Under the pieces are notes generated by a model, which worked only from the letters and a program-made list of their open reading frames with translations, had not been told where the DNA came from and ran no database searches. 8,377 bases of DNA from Clostridia bacterium (lineage in GTDB: Bacteria > Bacillota_A > Clostridia > Christensenellales > UBA1242), in contig JAQVQJ010000051.1 of NCBI GenBank assembly GCA_028701635.1, positions 1 through 8,377 on the forward strand. Direction: 5' to 3'. Each line of letters opens with the position of its first letter. Positions within the stretch are counted from its first letter, which is position 1. The position numbers and the translations under genes are program-made. Positions 6,376 through 8,377 of the stretch are shown piece by piece.

Positions 6376-8051
6376 CGGCTAATACTAACATAGATATTGA
6401 ACAACATTTTAAAGTTATTGCTGGCCCAGGGGCAGGTAAAACAAAATTTCTTGTTAATCATGTTAAAAATGTACTTGCTAACTCTTGTAGATTATCCAGA
6501 AACCGGAAAATTGCCTGTATAACATATACCAATGTTGGGGTTGATACGCTTATTAGAAGAGTAGAAGATGAGAAAGACCATCTTGAAATAAGTACAATAC
6601 ACAGTTTTCTTTTTGTCCATGTTGTAAAACCTTACCTCTTTTTAATTAAAGAGAAATTTAAACTTGACCCAGCTAAGATTGACAATCCTTTCGAGCATAT
6701 TTTTTCTAATGGCTATTTTAGTCAGACTGATTTACCCAGAAGATATGTTACTGAAAATGACATGAAGGGAATTTATTGGGAAATTTCAGGTAATGAATGT
6801 AATCTTAGGATTAAAAACAAAAACAATATCTATCATAATAGTTTAATCAAGTATAAAACATTCTTCTGGGAAAAAGGGATAATACATTATGATGATATTC
6901 TTGCATTTGCATGGGAAATAATCAATAAAGATTCAAATGTATTAAGAATCTTAAGAGCAAAATTCCCCTATTTCTTCATTGATGAGTTTCAGGATACAAG
7001 TCCAATTCAAACTAAGATTGTAAAAGAAATTGCAGCGCAAGAAACTATTGTAGGAGTAATTGGTGATACTGCACAATCAATATATAGTTTTCAAGGGGCA
7101 AGTATGCAACAGTTTATTGATTTTACTTTACCTTCTTTAAGAATATATCAAATTGAGGATAATTGGAGAAGTACGAATCAAATAATAAATGTGTTAAAAT
7201 CAATACGTACAGATTTAGAACAAAAAAGTCCCGAAAATAAAAACGGGAATTTTCCAAAAATTCTTGTTGGCAATAGTATTCAAGCATTGGAGTATTGCGA
7301 CACTGTATTTGGTAAAGATAAAGTTGTGACTCTTTCATATATGGTTCCAACCGCAAATGCAATGAGAAAAAGAATTGATGTAGATAATCCTGCAAATATT
7401 TTAGTAGAAGAACATTTTGCAGTAGACTCAAATAGTGAGAGGAAAAGATTAATAATTTCTTCAATCAAAGCAATCGAATTCGCACGTCAACAACTTTTTT
7501 CAGATGCGATTAAAGAATTAAGTTATCATTTTAGGAAACAAGATGATTTCAAAGGTCAAAAAATCTCACTCACATTTTTAAAGGATTCGCTAAATAAATA
7601 CAGCTTTATTTCTAATATGTCCTTATGGGATTATTATCAAAATTTAAGTATTAATCCATTCATTACTATATCAAAGATTAGAGAAGGAAAAAATGGTAGT
7701 ATGACTGATATTGAAAGTTTTTATAAACAAACTACTTATAAGGATATCGCATTGTCGATAAGGTTGTTGAAAGATGAAAGTATACATCGTACAATACATA
7801 AAGCTAAAGGTGATGAATTCGATAATGTTTTAGTCGTTGTAAAAGGCAGATTCGGTAGGCAATATGTTGAAAGTCGTGATTTAGCATTTCTTTTAACTCC
7901 TGATTTAATAGCAAATGAAGACCATAGAGTCAATTATGTCGCATGCAGTCGGGCAAAAGAAAACTTATTGATAAATGTCCCTAAGTTGTCTGATGGTTCT
8001 AAGCAGTTACTGGCTGATAAGTTTGAAATTATTGAGATACCCAACCCATAG
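6366..8051 (+). CDS. gajB: Gabija protein GajB: UvrD-like superfamily 1 helicase
   Basis: The product has 561 residues and the full set of SF1A helicase motifs: I AGPGAGKT (19-26), Ia ITYTN (52-56), Ib STIHSF (76-81), II FIDEFQD (204-210), III VIGDTAQSIYSFQGA (231-245), IV NWRST (266-270), V TIHKAKGDEFDNV (476-488) and VI VNYVACSRAKENL (522-534). In Gabija, GajB is the helicase/NTPase partner that is thought to sense DNA ends or hydrolyse nucleotides and so release GajA from inhibition by ATP. The protein is shorter than UvrD or Rep (about 670-720) but longer than the roughly 494 residues of the B. cereus GajB. ATG 6366 overlaps the gajA TAA (6373-6375), which supports coupled translation and a joint complex. 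All catalytic motifs look intact, so the system appears functional. Confidence 0.9.
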   Translation: MRITANTNIDIEQHFKVIAGPGAGKTKFLVNHVKNVLANSCRLSRNRKIACITYTNVGVDTLIRRVEDEKDHLEISTIHSFLFVHVVKPYLFLIKEKFKLDPAKIDNPFEHIFSNGYFSQTDLPRRYVTENDMKGIYWEISGNECNLRIKNKNNIYHNSLIKYKTFFWEKGIIHYDDILAFAWEIINKDSNVLRILRAKFPYFFIDEFQDTSPIQTKIVKEIAAQETIVGVIGDTAQSIYSFQGASMQQFIDFTLPSLRIYQIEDNWRSTNQIINVLKSIRTDLEQKSPENKNGNFPKILVGNSIQALEYCDTVFGKDKVVTLSYMVPTANAMRKRIDVDNPANILVEEHFAVDSNSERKRLIISSIKAIEFARQQLFSDAIKELSYHFRKQDDFKGQKISLTFLKDSLNKYSFISNMSLWDYYQNLSINPFITISKIREGKNGSMTDIESFYKQTTYKDIALSIRLLKDESIHRTIHKAKGDEFDNVLVVVKGRFGRQYVESRDLAFLLTPDLIANEDHRVNYVACSRAKENLLINVPKLSDGSKQLLADKFEIIEIPNP

Positions 8052-8054
8052 AAC

Positions 8055-8113
8055 CATGCACATTAAGCAAACACACATATCAACCTCACGACCCAATTTG
8101 CTTAAAGAGCATG
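8055..8113 (+). repeat. Hairpin H2 downstream of gajB
   Basis: The arms 8055-8070 and 8098-8113 pair at 14 of 16 positions around a 27-nt loop, starting 4 nt after the gajB stop. The two mismatches are A opposite A with a C-G pair between them, exactly as in hairpin H1 before gajA. GCACATT (8058-8064) and AAAGAGC (8104-8110) are shared with H1, while the outer and inner stem sequences differ yet stay paired. There is no T-run after it, so it is not a standard intrinsic terminator. Confidence 0.7.
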
Positions 8114-8226
8114 TCTCTCCAACGCTTGGATTGGCTGATAGTATAAAGCACGAAATCACAACACGGTATATAAAACATTTGGCGCAAAGTGCTAATTTTA
8201 AGGGTGGTACATTTAATAAACATCGC

Positions 8227-8265
8227 AACGGTTTGATAGGGAATCGCTTTTAAATTCCAAACGTT
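8227..8265. other. Imperfect hairpin before the last gene
   Basis: AACgGTTTG (8227-8235) can pair with CAAACGTT (8258-8265) with one bulged G, with a further GAAT/ATTC pairing inside (8241-8244 with 8254-8257). A shorter CCCAT/ATGGG hairpin follows at 8273-8287. Either might end gajAB transcription or belong to the same family of intergenic structures. Support is only from base pairing. The remainder of 8114-8320 shows no convincing gene. Confidence 0.3.
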
Positions 8266-8320
8266 TCATATACCCATCCGTTATGGGCTATAAAAAGTGA
8301 CTACGTAAATAATTGAAATT

Positions 8321-8377
8321 ATGAAAAAACTAATACTTTTCTTGACTTTTATACTGACAACATTTTTTGCAGATGCA
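8321..8377 (+). CDS. Start of an exported protein (cut by window end)
   Basis: ATG at 8321 opens a frame of 19 codons up to the window edge. It reads as a signal peptide: MKK, then a hydrophobic run LILFLTFILTTFFADA with an A-x-A-like end. An A-rich sequence without Shine-Dalgarno precedes it. The product is therefore probably exported by the Sec pathway; nothing of the mature protein is visible. It lies 269 bases beyond gajB with hairpins between, so it probably has its own promoter and is not part of the Gabija operon. Confidence 0.6.
   Translation, partial: MKKLILFLTFILTTFFADA

Noticed and set aside
7123..7468. Minus-strand frames of 113 and 62 codons
   Set aside because: They are antisense to gajB, whose helicase motifs are continuous across this stretch.
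7975..8253. Plus-strand 92-codon frame and the opposing 73-codon frame at 8007-8228
   Set aside because: The first begins out of frame inside gajB, and both run across hairpin H2. Neither shows a protein-like composition or a family signal.

Overview
The window is AT-rich. It looks like part of an accessory or defence island from a member of the Bacteroidota. The evidence is indirect: start codons follow A-rich stretches rather than Shine-Dalgarno sequences, there is a TAnnTTTG-type promoter, and a decayed gene at the left carries the 'NPSFE' start typical of exported Bacteroidota proteins. No rRNA, tRNA, transposase, integrase or CRISPR array was seen.

Layout: 1-327 has no convincing gene. 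328-468 (+) is the 5' remnant of an exported NPSFE-type protein gene. 438-748 (+) is a frameshifted remnant of a small membrane-protein gene. 740-3312 (-) is a two-gene operon: a B12-binding/radical SAM protein (421 aa), then, coupled by a 4-base ATGA overlap, a membrane-anchored helical-repeat protein (436 aa) with a cysteine cluster. 3342-3634 (+) is a second decayed copy of the 438-748 membrane-protein gene, so the operon lies between two related pseudogenes in direct orientation. 3690-3863 (+) is a 57-codon stub of an AlbA_2-type (Schlafen-like) DNA-binding protein.

3864-4296 is a relatively GC-rich intergenic stretch with a long imperfect inverted repeat, a candidate promoter and a 60-nt hairpin. 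4297-6375 and 6366-8051 (+) encode an OLD-family ATPase/TOPRIM nuclease and a UvrD-like helicase that overlap by 10 bases. This is a Gabija anti-phage system (gajA-gajB). A second hairpin, structurally matching the one before gajA, begins 4 nt after the gajB stop. 8321 to the end is the signal-peptide start of the next, exported protein.

How it fits together: gajAB is the one recognisable complete system. GajA is the nicking nuclease and GajB the partner helicase and nucleotide hydrolase. The most unusual signals are two. First, a pair of hairpins flanks gajAB; they share an internal-loop sequence (GCACATT/AAAGAGC) while their stems differ in sequence but remain base-paired. Second, two independently decayed copies of one unidentified membrane-protein gene flank the radical SAM/helical-repeat operon. 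Both suggest modules moving in and out of this locus, by a mechanism not visible here.
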